This document shows, piece by piece, positions 11,646 through 23,520 of a stretch of 64,000 nt of DNA. The position numbers were made by a program, and so were the translations under genes. How positions within the stretch are numbered: the stretch's first letter is position 1; each line of letters begins with the position of its first letter. Origin of the DNA: Plazaster borealis (Eukaryota; Echinodermata; Asteroidea; Forcipulatida; Labidiasteridae); NCBI GenBank assembly GCA_021014325.1, contig CM037472.1:28482234-28546233 (forward strand). Reading direction: 5' to 3'. The notes beneath the pieces are model-generated. The model searched no databases and had not been told where the DNA came from. It was given only the letters and a program-made list of their open reading frames with translations.

Positions 11646-11951
11646 CAATAACAAGAATAAGTATTGTCGTCTAGGTATTGAATCACAATTTCTTGATTTG
11701 TGCAATTCATAATCATAGACGTTGAACAAATGTTTGTATCAGAGAGTTCGGCTGTTGCCAGCTTGGTGTTTTTATCCCTTTTTGTGGGAGTTTGCCGAGT
11801 TCCCTTGACGGGAGGATCATCTAAACGATATCAAGGAATTGCATTTCATAGAGCTGCTTACCAGAATAAGGTTACCAGCCAAAATACCATATAACATGTA
11901 CCATCTTTGACTGGTTTCCTTCTAATTTGTGTTTAGCAGTAAATTGTTTAA

Positions 11952-12254
11952 AGGTATTGTACACTTTTGGTAACAGCTCAAAATCAGTGTCCACATTTTG
12001 TGTGATTCAACATATGCATGAACAAACAAACCTGTGAAAGTTTGAGCTCAATTGGTCATCGAGATCACAAGAAAATAGTGAATAGAGACCTTATGTGCTT
12101 TCTGTTTTTTCAAAATATTGCGCGTGATAAAAACTATTGTTTTACTCATTTCTCAGAAACGATAGCATTTTAGGCGGAAATATTTTAAGGAACTCTTTCA
12201 AATCATGTAAGTTATGTGGATTTTTCGATCTTACTAATAGTGTACAGGGCCTTT
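11952..12254. mobile_element. MITE related to family A
   Basis: Begins AAAGGTATTGTACACTTTTGG and ends AATAGTGTACAGGGCCTTTA, which are inverted matches. The interior has TGTGTGATTCAACATATGC, shared with the copies near 4.95 kb and 17.5 kb. Confidence 0.65.
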
Positions 12255-13639
12255 AAGCAGAACTGTCTGCTAAAGCAGCTTTATGGAATTGGGCCCTGGT
12301 GTTTGCATAGTTATTTCATATCACATAACTCCTCCCTTCTGATCATTGTTGCATTTTTAAATTGCCAGTACTATAATGGTAGCTGCGTGGGACTTGAAAC
12401 CTTTGATCAACCTCTTGTTTGGTCTCCATGTCTTTCTACCTCCATGGTGACATGTACATTATTCATTTCTTGCAAAAATGTTGAGGTATCTGCAAAGTGT
12501 TTTACCTTTCGATGAACCAACCACAACCAGTGTTGCCTTACAATATGAAGCAGCTTCTATAGTTATGTATAAATAGTTTATCTTTAAGACTTTACTTTTA
12601 ATTTAAGATGCTAGGTCCAATTTGTGGCCGATGTGGCCCGAAAATTTAGATTGCAATTTTAAACAGCTATTTTTTTTTACAGATTTGGGACAGTTTTAAG
12701 CTTTCATTTGAGGTATCGCACCAAAAAATCCTCCAATGATAAGTGATAGTTACTTAAAAACTAAAAATGAATTATTGTTAATGTTTATGTCCCAACATTA
12801 TCTCATGTCCAGTACAAACAATTTTGCACGTTACAAGTATTTTGTGCTTTGCCTGTGGCTGGCATATTCAAAAGTTTTTGTATGATTGTTGTTTTGAAAC
12901 AGCATCGTGTGTCAATATTCGTTCAGTGAAAAAAAATTGTTTGGCAAAAATCGGGCCTTGCAATTTTAACAAAGAGGAATTTACTCAAATTGATATAACA
13001 AGCACTCATTTTGTTACATGTGTTGTGGGTGTCCAACCTTACTGTCACAAATCCTCTGACATTTCTAATCAGGAATTTGTCTGACTCTCTAGGATATGGT
13101 CATGCAGTTTCAAATAATAAATTCTTAACACTGCGCCAGGCATACCAATCTTATCTAAGTCCAAACAGTTGTGTGTTGAGTTACCAGAGAGTGGATCGTT
13201 TTGCTGGATTTAGGAGGGTCTTTAGCCAAAGATACCCAGGGTATGCTTACAAGCTCAATGAAATTGGGCCCTGATTTAAGATTGTGATGGGCACTTATTG
13301 ATTGAGTGTTGTCATCTGTGTACAATTTCTTGTCAAGTGTCAATGGGATGTGATTGTGACCTTCCATACATTTATCACCAAATCTTTGTACCATGTTTTT
13401 AGAAAGCTCACTTTGATAATAATACTAGTGACAATATTTATATTAATAACAGTTACATTAGAGTGTTCATAAAGGATCTGTTGAATGACCCCCCCCCAAA
13501 AAAAAAAAAAAAAAAAGAAAAAAAAAAGAAGAAAAAAAAACACAGCTTGGAGGAGAATTCGGTTGATTTAACATGAGGTTTTGTTTTTTTGGTTTTAATT
13601 TTCATTATTGGGTAAAAATGTGGTTGTCCTACTAATGAA

Positions 13640-14005
13640 CAGTGTTGTAACCACGTCAAGTCAAGTCACAATTCATTTTTGCTCAAGTCAAGTCACAAGT
13701 CATGTAATGTCCATAAATAAGGTCAACTCTCATCATGTTGTGTAAAATGTGACGTAAACCTTATTTTTATTTGGGTTATTTTAATATAGCCTACTAGTTA
13801 AACAATATAATTTTATTTAATTGGTTTTTATGAAATGTAAATTTAAAAAAACAAAAAACTGAAAAAGCCACCAAGTCTGTAAAATTCATGTCAAGTCTCA
13901 ACTCTGAAGTCATTTTTGTCCAAGTGAAGTCAAGTCGCAAGTCAGAAAAATTGGCGGCTCCAGTCGGACTCAAGTCCAAGTCATCAAATCAAGTCAACAA
14001 CACTG
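13640..14005. mobile_element. hAT-type MITE with target-site duplication
   Basis: Ends are CAGTGTTGTAACCACGTC and TCAAGTCAACAACACTG. The 8 bases to the left (CTAATGAA, 13632-13639) match the 8 to the right (CTAATGGA, 14006-14013) at seven positions. CAGTG ends and an 8-bp duplication are hallmarks of hAT elements. The interior is rich in CAAGTCAAGTC repeats and non-coding. Confidence 0.85.
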
Positions 14006-14743
14006 CTAATGGAAGGATGCATTTATAGAATTTAAGAGTTTTGCGCAAGCTACGAGAGAAACACAATAAATTGAGAGCATTTTGGGACATTTGCGCAAAG
14101 TTGTGTGAAATCCATAGAACTGAAAGAACGCTAAGCCCTATTGCACTCTGTGTCTTGCTGTGTGTACTACGCAGCGTCCGCGTATCAATACCAAATGACA
14201 TGCATGTATGGCAAAATTATATTCTGTGACACGCATGGATGGTGAAATGACAACGCGCATTGAGCTTTTTACCCTTTTTTATTGGTTGATCTGAATGACG
14301 AAGTACCTGTATGGCAAATTTTGCTGTACGTGCCTGTCACGTGACATAATTTTGCCATATAAGCATAAAAACAGAGCATATTAAAATGGAAGAGCATGTG
14401 CCCATTAACATGGTCTCACAACTTAGTGGCATTGATAATAAGTCACTCAGCGTTCACTGGGTTATTTCTATGGTGAAATCAGATTTGTAGCCAAAGATGG
14501 TTCCACAGAACAAGCAGTACTGAGATATTTGCGAAGTAGTATTCAGGAAAGAAGTGTCCATTTAAGGAACAGATCTTTTAGGTTATCACTTTTTTGTATC
14601 ATTGCAAGTATTATAAACAAATATGTGGACACAAATGCTTTGAATTTTGCTGTTATTTTATCCATATTAACCAGTCAATATCACTTCAGTCAAATAGTAA
14701 ACTTGTGAACTAGTCATTCAATGTTTGTTGCTGTGATAGCGTA

Positions 14744-15412
14744 ATGGCTCTCACGCGTCTATACTCCTATAGTATATAAGACTATATAAGACCCGAGATT
14801 TATGCTCTCGCGACTACGGCCACATTAACAAAAGTAGTCAGGGGCAGTGTTCTCCAACTTTGAAAATTAAAGGTTGGTGCTTGGTGTGGTGAAAACTGCG
14901 AGGGGGTACGTACGAAGCCCCTATGGCGTGGGGTCCGGGGCCCGCTCAAGGGCCCCGAGAAAAATTTTGATCCTAGATGCTCTGTGGTGCATTCTAAGGT
15001 GAATCCTGGTCACTTTCCTCAGATTTTTTTTAGGAAATAATTTTTACAGTTTTTAAGAACACAAAGTAAAATACTGGTTTTCTAAACACTTATTTGAAAT
15101 AAAAACCAATTTAATTTCATTTATTGGTACCAATTTATCTTAGGAACCCACTAGAGGAAACGTATGTGTCCGGTAGCCCGACCGCATTTCTTTTTCTTAC
15201 CTTATAATTCCGTGTTGCTAGTGTGCTCCAAAAAAAAAACAATGTTTTTTTTTCTTTCTTTTTTTTCTTTTTTCTAAAGCTTGGCGCCGATTATAAAAGC
15301 GTGGCGCGCGCCGCAGAAAGCGTGGCGGTGTGCCACGTCTTTTCTATAGGTTGGAGAACACTGAGGGCCAACAGTCTCGCGAGAGCACTTTAGTCGCGTG
15401 AGAGTCATTTCG
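14744..15412. mobile_element. Outer foldback element containing a nested insertion
   Basis: AATGGCTCTCACGCGTCTA at the left and the reverse complement of TAGTCGCGTGAGAGTCATTT at the right form an inverted pair. Inner copies of CTCTCGCGACT and its complement add a second dyad. Most of its length is the nested element at 14845-15363. Confidence 0.55.
14845..15363. mobile_element. hAT-like MITE with CAGTGTTCTCCAAC ends
   Basis: The left end CAGTGTTCTCCAACTT mirrors the right end AGGTTGGAGAACACTG exactly over at least 14 bases. About 519 bp with no open frame of note. The end sequence is hAT-like, but an 8-bp target duplication is not evident. Confidence 0.72.
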
Positions 15413-16372
15413 TTTTGACCGCATTAAACATTTAATGACTTGTGTACAAGTCTATATTAATAGCAATTTCATCAAAGATTTATTTGTATGTTTTTAATTT
15501 GTCTTTAGAACTGCAGGTTCAAATTATATCATTTTGTGAAATGTACATGTATTATGGTAGGTTTGCATTCATTTTATGGTTTTGTTTTAACAAGCTTTTG
15601 TAAGTCGCCATGTATATGTATTCAAATTGTGTGATTCCACTGGGAGCATTAATTGTGTTAATCAACGCTATAGTAAACACAGCCTATTATATTCATGTAA
15701 GAAATCTACTTATAGTAATTAAAACAAGGAATCGTCATTTTTGTATTTCGTAGTTTTGGTGGGTTACGGTTTTTGAGTAATTTTACTTTTTTTTTAATCC
15801 ATAAAAAGTGGGAAAGGGTACAAATACTTCTTTGATTTGTTTTGTATAAAATGTCAACACCAAATTGTTGGAATTTTGGTACAAGCATTTATCTATAAGA
15901 TGTACTTGTAAATAATGTGTACATAGCTCGGTCTCATGACAAAAGATGGTTGTGGAGATTATCTTTGTGAAAGAGATTTTATTGACGAAAATGTTTTTTC
16001 AACGTGAAAGTCAAGTCTGCTGACAAGGGTGTTTTTAACACCTTTTATAATATTTGGAAGATATATATTTAATGTGACTAATATGAGAACTAAGCACTTC
16101 ATCAAATTTACGAAAGGTCTTTTTGAGATATTTATTCAAAATAACAAAGAAAAGAAAGATCTGTTTTAGTGCCCAATTTAACGTTGAGCCTGATAAGTTG
16201 TAACTGGTTAGATTTTATCCACATTGTAATTTTTTAAGATTGTGTCCCAGCGCCAGAACCCCTTCAAAAGGTTTGTTGTAAAAGCAGCATTAAAAACAGA
16301 GAAGAGAAATTTCAGAATGTTATCTTAATTCAGACTTTGTTATGTCTCCTTGGTGACAAAAGAAACACTTCA

Positions 16373-16540
16373 ATTTTCTTCCAGATGAAGATAAATCCTG
16401 CTCCTTGATCTACTCCTCTACTGCTGAGGATACTGTTTCCAGAAGCTCCTTGAAATCTATCATTCCAGAGGTTATCAAAAGGTGGCAATGCCATCATTCC
16501 AACATACCTTCTTAAGATCCAGATCCAAGTTTCAGCCTTT
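16373..16540. repeat. Dispersed repeat, copy 1
   Basis: Shares GCTGAGGATACTG, GCTCCTTGAAATCTAT and GGTGGCAATGCCATCATT with 44400-44560. A minus-strand open frame crosses it, but the second copy is not open, so it is probably a decayed repeat. Confidence 0.6.
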
Positions 16541-16723
16541 TTTTTATCAGCAATAACTCCCACCTCTGATAAAAGTTGTTTGTTTAGAGCAACTGTTTGA
16601 AATTCTAAACATCCAGTCTTCAGTTTAAGAAAGATGAGAGCATTATTGGTGGAAACAATCTCAGGGTGATTTGCATTTTTGATATTATTTCAAGGGTTTT
16701 GAATAAGGACCAAAAGTAGTATA

Positions 16724-17041
16724 TTAAAGAGGGGCTCCAAGGTCAAATTAAGTTTTATGATGCACTCATTTTCCAAAAGATAGAGTACTCGTGAATGTGG
16801 GGTCAAAATTACAAGTCTCTTACCTCGGGTTAAAATGGTGTAAAATATCATTTGATTTGATACTCTTTCAGAATGAAACCTGAAACATGATGTCATTGGA
16901 CTGCAAAAACAAATGGGTTTGTACATTGCATTTTACACCATTTATCATGAGGTAAGGGACTTGAAATTTTCTCCCCATTTTCATCTATTAGAAAATGAGT
17001 GGATTACAAAACTGAATTTGACCTTGGAGCCCCTCTTTAAA
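16724..17041. mobile_element. Foldback MITE with long arms
   Basis: TTAAAGAGGGGCTCCAAGG at the left is the inverse of CCTTGGAGCCCCTCTTTAA at the right. Weaker pairing continues inward (GGTGTAAAAT against ATTTTACACC). No coding content. Confidence 0.8.
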
Positions 17042-17359
17042 TTTGTCTTTCTTACCCGGATGAGATTATGTTTTTGCTGATAATAAGTGAAAAAGTGGTG
17101 GTCAGATAGAGCTTTCTTCCTGTGTAGTCTCATCCTCTATTTTGTTGTATAGACACACAATCCAAGCAATCTAAGGGAATTTCATGGTCTGAAAGTAATA
17201 ATAATTTCAGACGTAACTATTTCTCTAGAGGATTGTCCTGGTATGAACTTTACAATCAGTGAGCTTTCAGATTGAAACTTATAAAACAAATTTTGGATAT
17301 GACCGGTCCTGTTCTTTGTCTTTAGAGGGTGCTCACAACATTGGTAAGATTGACGGTAT

Positions 17360-17600
17360 AAACGTTCACACATAACTTACATGGTATAAAGGTGGTCATG
17401 GTGGAAAACGTCCCTTGAAATATTTTTGCCTGAAATGTCAAGTTTTTGAGAAATGAGTGAAATAATAGATCTGTGAATCTGTAATCCGACACTCGAAAGC
17501 AAGAGAAAACAGTGATGGGGGTTTTTCCTCTTAGTTTTTTCATGTGTATGTTGGATCACATAAAATGCGGATACTGCTCTTTGACAATAACAAAGTTTGT
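17360..17600. mobile_element. MITE-like copy, family A relative
   Basis: Contains the reverse complement of phrases in the 4.95 kb and 11.95 kb copies (AAATATTTTTGCCTGAAATG, TGTTGGATCACATAAAATGC). Boundaries are approximate. Confidence 0.5.
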
Positions 17601-18899
17601 CCGCATGCTTTTAAAAAAAGACTAAAGAGGTTTGTTTTTTCCAAGTTTTTTATACAAGATAAATGCAGTTAGTGCCAGTTTCTGTATTTGATAGCAAATT
17701 AATACTTGTTTATTTGTAAATAATAAAGCCAGCATAATGTCTTCTAATGAAATTCCAAAATATTTAGTTTTCAGATCTGTCCTATTTATTTATTCATACT
17801 TTTAAGAAATCATACACATTTTACTGGTTTAAAATTCGTTTTTCAAATGTAATTGGCTAGTTTATAACAATAATGTCTGTATCACTTCTCTTGGAATAAA
17901 GTAAACAAGTTAACAGAACCGTTCAATTGAAATGGAGACTGAATGTGTGAGTTGCCATACCATTTGTAACTGACTAAATATGAATGATATTATTATTTAT
18001 TTGGATCTGAATTATATTTGTTGGCAAAGCATCCTAAGGAAACATCTGATTCTTTCTAATATCCGAAAGGTTACGTCCCAGAAACACCAGCAACCATCAT
18101 GATGCGCTGATTTTGACCACACAACTATAAACCTGGCATAGTTACATGTAAACTACAGCATGGCGTCCATGGCATTTTGGTTTGTACTCAGTTTCCCAAG
18201 ATGTATTGTAGTATAGTTTTAAGAATGGGCTCGTGCATATGGGCTCTTACGGTTTTATCTTATTTTGACTGCCTGTGTATTCTTGAATCAATGGCCAAAT
18301 AATTAATCAAAATAATAATAACCGTGTGAAAAACACACAGCTCGTTTTACTTGTTTCGCATCACGTAAATTTGGTCAACACATGCCCTCACGCAGTCAAA
18401 AATACTGCAAATAAGTTGCACTGGGGGCTCGCAAACAAATATATAAATTCCCTTAAAAGAAAGCGCTTCTCCAAGGTTTCATTTTTCAGTGGTATCACCA
18501 TTTTGCAATATTGCTTTGGTCCAGAGTTTTAATTCATTGAACAGAACTACCAAATTGGTGCATTTGAGTTGTTCCTCCCACCCCCCCCCCCCCCAATTTT
18601 GTATCCCAGTCCACTTAGTTATAGGCACCATGCAGGTGCAACATTATTTACACAAGGTTGCTTTATTTATTTGAGTTTTGATTGTTTATCCTGGGGAAAC
18701 CTCTCAGTGAAACACTGTTTTTCAAAAGTGCCCAGCATTACAAAAACATTCAATACAAAATAGAAATTTGTATAAGAGGTTATAAAGATATTACAGTGTA
18801 TCTAAAAAAAGAATAGTATGGTGAAAGCTTGAACCTGTCGGTTTCAATTAGCAAAATAGGATCACAAAAAAATGTCTGCAGTGTGGATTTCTGACAAAA

Positions 18900-19226
18900 A
18901 ACTTCCATCACAGCAAATTTGGGCGTTGGTGGCCGGCAGCAGCAGTTTCATTTCAACCGGCCGCCGTGTGCTTGCTAGTCTTGGCCCAAGACGTCAGTGA
19001 TCGATAGCGGATAGTGTACTGCGCTCGGTTACAACTCGCTATAGCGCGCCCTCTTATGGCTTGAATTACCCAACTTGACTGGCTCGCTATGTGCGTGCGT
19101 ACCGTGGATGCGGTGCGCGAATAATATGCATGCATGCAGCACTCGGACGATAGAGTGTAGCGACAAAGCAACCAAAAAATGACAGAAATGTCACATTATC
19201 TACCGTAACATCGACACAAATTCTTC
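18900..19226 (+). promoter_or_regulatory. CpG-rich candidate promoter/5' UTR of YLPM1
   Basis: This stretch has clearly more CG dinucleotides than its surroundings (CGGCCGCCG, GCGCGCCCTC and GTGCGCGAATA, for example). It lies immediately upstream of a candidate start codon at 19227. An in-frame TAA at 19206-19208 precedes that ATG. It is the best promoter candidate for the gene that is otherwise recognisable from 24176 on. Confidence 0.35.
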
Positions 19227-19277
19227 ATGATGTGGAACCCGTTAAAATCTGGGATGGATGGGATGTCGGCCGACAAG
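19227..19277 (+). CDS. Candidate first coding exon of YLPM1
   Basis: ATG ATG TGG... encodes MMWNPLKSGMDGMSADK and stops at a splice donor (AAG|GTTTGT). The donor word GTTTGT is also used after the exons ending at 34725 and 43189. Phase 0 matches the acceptor at 24176. Vertebrate YLPM1 starts with a much longer Pro-rich N-terminus that is not visible here. A rival is ATG at 19662 (MWKIKAFL, donor at 19686), also phase 0. Placement is inference. Confidence 0.4.
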
Positions 19278-21902
19278 GTTTGTTTACTCAGTATTGCTTA
19301 ATGCTTAAACAAAAACGTGTGCATGGCTGCACCACCATTGCACCAGCACTAGTTTCGTGAAAATTGAATGAATTGAGAATTATCAGTTATCAATAATATT
19401 CTAAGTATAGTTACGATGATTTTTCCAGTCATGAATTTAATTGTACTCCAATCCTTTTACACTCATTCCTAGCTACCTCCCAGGGTACAAGTAGAGTATT
19501 ATGGGGAAAAAATTGTGTATCCTCCCGTACCCCAATTTCGCGCATCACAAATATTCGCGCAGGTACCTTTCCGACGCATATTATTTTGTTTACAATACGC
19601 AGTGACTCAATTTTTTTTATTTCATGAAAGTATAAAGCCTGAGAAACAATTTCCTGCGAAGATGTGGAAAATCAAAGCCTTTCTGGTAAGATTTTAGATA
19701 AACTACAAATGTAGTATACAATCTTACCTTTTTTAGACTAAATACAAAACATAGCTAGATAAGATGGTCAATTAAAAAAAAAAAAAAAACACTGAAAGTT
19801 TCCGTGCGTATCGTCTGCCATACTTCAATACTTAAATAACAAGACCACGTGATTTTCATTTAACAACAGAGGGCGTACAAAAACTACGGAAGGTTGAAGT
19901 GGACGTGCGCCTTATAATCCTTTTTTCAGAAATTACCAATTGTTTGCATTTAACTGGACGCGGGGCTTACCAACTTTGTGATAACAGCGCAGAGTCAATT
20001 TCCCACCTCGCCAACCCCACCACCCCTTCCCGTAAATAATTATCACTGCCGATTTCAACCGGCAGCTTCCCTGCCGCACGGACTAAAGCATTTAGAAGAA
20101 AGGCGGGACAATAGGGACTCCGTAGTGGCGTTCCAGCCCAAAAGTGCGCGAATTCATGTGACGGAAAACAAAACTTGACAAATCGGGGTCGATTGCAGAC
20201 GACGAGTTTCGTTGTGCTTTGACGATGTTCTGCGGGCTTCAAATTCTCCTCTCAGGTGGGCTTTGACATCAGACAATTAAAATTAAAGCTAAAAGTTGTT
20301 CTTGATTCTGTTAATCATGTCAAAATTCAATTTCAATTCTTACGTGCGCGAATAATGGGGATACGAGGATACAGTGTGAGTTGTAAAGTCAAGCCTCATA
20401 ATCATATTACCGTGGGTCTCCTAATACCGTGGTAGGAGAAAATTCACTTTTTTTCGTTGTCAAAACATCATCTATAGACGACTTTCATATTAGTGGAAAT
20501 CACAAAAAATTGAGATTTGATCTGATTGAGTTGTAAGTAGTCTAGTTGGATAGAGCTCTTTGAGACATTCATTTTGCTACTTTATTTGTGGGGATCGGTT
20601 CATGAAAACCGGACTTATGGAAGGTCAAAGTTAAAAATATAGGACCTTGTTTACATAACAAATTTTGTTGACCGTGTACAAGCACAACGTTTTCGCCGTT
20701 GCACACAACATCCAATTCCCCTCGCGTAATTGAACGTTTCCCAAGGGCCGTATCAACGTGTTTGACAATCAAGCGCGAAAAAGCGCGACAACTAAAAGTT
20801 TTAATTCCAAAAGTAATTACATAATTAAATACTCAATTAACTGTCATTTTCGGTTCATTGTGGGGCCCTAAGAGGATAATTACTTACAGTTCTCAATGAA
20901 TTTCAGCGCAGAAAACAAGATTTCTTGTGATTTTACAGAAAGTTTTACACAAATACTCCCAACAAAACGGACGCCAAATTGCACATCAAACGCAAGAGAA
21001 AAACTCCATCTTGGAAGTAGTTCCGTTTATTTTTATGAATGAAATGATTAACATGGGTTTAATCTATATCCCTCCGCACCACCGATCTCTCTATAGCATT
21101 GTACACGTTGAGGTGGTCACAGTTTCCCATAACAAAAAGTGGCTGCGCGGTGAACAGCGCCCTCAATCGGTAGTGATTGACACTATTCATATGGTGAATC
21201 GATAGCCAAGAACCCTTTACCGAACTGGTAAAAAAAAAAAATGAACTGTCGCGGAAATGTTTTAAATTTAAATAATTTTGAAAAAAACGCTTTTTTCCCG
21301 ACTGGACGAATTTTCGCTGACCATGTCTGTCAAAAGTGCCATTATATCATTAACATTTTTACCTTGAATGTTGTTCTGTGCATTGAAATATCAGTGCCCA
21401 GATCCTGTTTCATGTTTAAAAAAAAGATTTACATAAAAAGTACGTATTTTCACCTCAAAAACGTAAACCAATGTCTGGCGTCCAAATAAGGACAGGAAAC
21501 TAAAAAAGCAACATATTCAGCATCTTTGTAAAGGGCGCCCTCAATATGTAAGTTTAACACACAAAGTGAAAAACTCGCTCAAATTTCAGACATGCTTGCA
21601 CAAGTATAAAACTTGTACTCCAGGCAAATGCACGCAATTTCCAAACTTGTGCAGTTATGTTTTAACTTGCGCGGATTATAGTTGCGCTCTCCCGACGGCG
21701 ATAGCCAGAGGGTTACGAGCCAAGCTGGAGCAGCAAACGGCAATCTGGTCCAACACGTACAATTTCGACAGCTAGTCAGCAGATTTGCTCCATTTTTACC
21801 ACTTTTGAAAATCATGACACAAATTCTAGGAACACGAACTTGATCCTCAATGTCTAATGAATCCTTCCATATCACTCAAAACACCATTGAGGAAATATTT
21901 TG

Positions 21903-22080
21903 AAGAAAAAGGACAAAAACTTACCAGATCCCCGAGCGAAAGAGTCACCACACGCGCGCAGCGCTGAGACCGTTGACCCCGTTGATCTGCACACACAGCC
22001 GAAGCTCCGCCTCACTCAGATTCAAATTCTCAACCTGGGACTTTCGCTCGGGGATCTGGTAAGTTTTTGTCCTTTTTCTT
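21903..22080. repeat. Perfect 40-bp inverted repeat carrying splice-donor motifs
   Basis: The arms 21903-21942 and 22041-22080 are exact reverse complements, separated by 98 CG-containing bases. Each arm contains ATCTG|GTAAGT on its outward strand, so a strong donor points outward both ways (plus-strand donor GT at 22059-22060). An upstream frame is open through the right arm to the donor in phase 0, but its residues are not recognisable. Confidence 0.92.
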
Positions 22081-22383
22081 TTTGAGCACAGGGGTGTTGT
22101 AAGGAAATTGTCAGTAGGCCTTCTGGGTAATTGAAATGCCTAAAAGATCAACATTTATCCATCTGCTGGGAAGTTAAACATCGTAATCCCAGTGTAAGGT
22201 AAATATTTGAATATTATCTTTGGATTTAGGTTGCTGAACATTTTCTATTCTATTCGAAAAACCCCCACAGTAATACTAATTGGGTAACCCATCCTACTTC
22301 TTTGTACTGGAAGTGTTGTAAGTTGTTGTACTGTCTAGACTCTAATTCTAAAATGTCTATCTTCAACAAACAAGGTCTGTTGT

Positions 22384-22513
22384 AAATACCGCCTGGTTGA
22401 CTTTGCACAATGGTCGAAAGGCACTGTTGGAAGGAAATTGGAACACTTTTTGAACTTTTTTCCTTCCCCAAGTGCCTTTCAACCATTTGTGCATAATCAA
22501 CCAGGTGGTATTT
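22384..22513. repeat. Imperfect foldback, about 50-nt arms
   Basis: AAATACCGCCTGGTTGA...GGCACTGTTGGAAGG pairs with CCTTCCCCAAGTGCC...TCAACCAGGTGGTATTT around a loop of about 25 bases. It could be a small MITE or a hairpin RNA; there is no evidence of processing. Confidence 0.75.
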
Positions 22514-23380
22514 GCGATAGGGGCTTTTACCTTAATAAAAGGATTTTTATAATTTTAACTTTTTAAGGAATTTTGGACGTTACCTTTTTTTAAGAGTTTA
22601 ACTTTTGCTAAAAGTTTCAGTAATGACACTTTATTTTTGCTGATAGGCCTACTGAACATTCACAGTGACTGTTTTTGTGGGACTCAGAAATTGTTGAAAT
22701 CTGCATATTGGGTTAATCAAGTTTGCTTGAAGATAAAATCGTTTTCAGCCTTGTTGGCTATGGGACGCAGAAGTGCTATATTTTTCTGTATTTTCCCTCG
22801 CGCTATTGTGGTAGTTAATAGTATCACTACGTCATGGCAGCTTTCTTTTTTTAGTTAGAGTCAATTTGGTATTCTCCGATTTTAACTTACATGCATGAGA
22901 TGTTATCCATTTTCCTGTTTATGGCAAAAAGTAGTGTTCCCAAGAAGAGTGCATGAGTTGTCCCAAGATCCCTCAAGCATTACAAAAAATCAAGCTCTAG
23001 TTTTATTTTCTATCCAAAACTTTAAAAGTTTTAAAGTTGTTATCATCAAATGACAAATTTATCACTCTTACAAAAACACTGTTACGTCATTCTTATGCTT
23101 ACACTAATGCACTGGAAGGCTAGCTTGCCTTTTCATGTGCTTACGGTTAGCAGTGCTATGAAATTTGGCCCAGGCGGTTGACTATTTTGTATTAGCTTTG
23201 TGATGTAAACAAGTTTTCAATTCAGCATTGCGCAGAGTATAAATGTTTGTAAATAAATTGGGTATCAAGTGGATTGTTGAGGATCATCAGATCATATTGA
23301 TCCAAATGTTAAATTTTTACTTCATATTTAGTTTTATAAACAATACTCAGTAATCAACAACTACAAAGAAGTACATTGAG

Positions 23381-23520
23381 CAGACCTGGAACTTCATCTT
23401 TTAGAGGGCAAGGCCATTTTTATCATGCATTGCAGAGGGCACTTCCATTGGAAAATCGCCAAGTCAATGGGACATTTTTGAAGGGACACCAAGGCCATGA
23501 CCAGGGCATCAGAGCCTCTG
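23381..23520. mobile_element. Truncated CAGGCCTG-type MITE
   Basis: CAGACCTGGAACTTCATCTT, AGAGGGCAAGGCCATTTT and GGACACCAAGGCCATGACC match the copy at 5588-5752. The right terminus is missing. Confidence 0.6.

Larger units (their letters stand above)
10947..18880. other. CCDC85 3' flank and intergenic repeat-rich DNA
   Basis: Beyond the listed elements (SINE at 11.56 kb, MITEs at 11.95, 13.64, 14.74, 16.72 and 17.36 kb) I see no exon-like reading frame. Fragments of the GGGCCCAATTTCATAGAGC family lie near 11840-11945, 12247-12297 and 13250-13275. Homopolymer runs occur near 13490-13540 and a C run near 18582. Confidence 0.55.

Noticed and set aside
16330..16563. Minus-strand 77-codon protein fragment
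   Set aside because: Lies in a dispersed repeat whose second copy (44400-44560) is not open; no domain recognised.
21900..22085. 61-codon frame ending at the donor in the 40-bp inverted repeat as YLPM1 exon 1
   Set aside because: In phase, but the residues do not resemble YLPM1 and the left arm is palindrome-derived; kept only as a possible non-coding exon.
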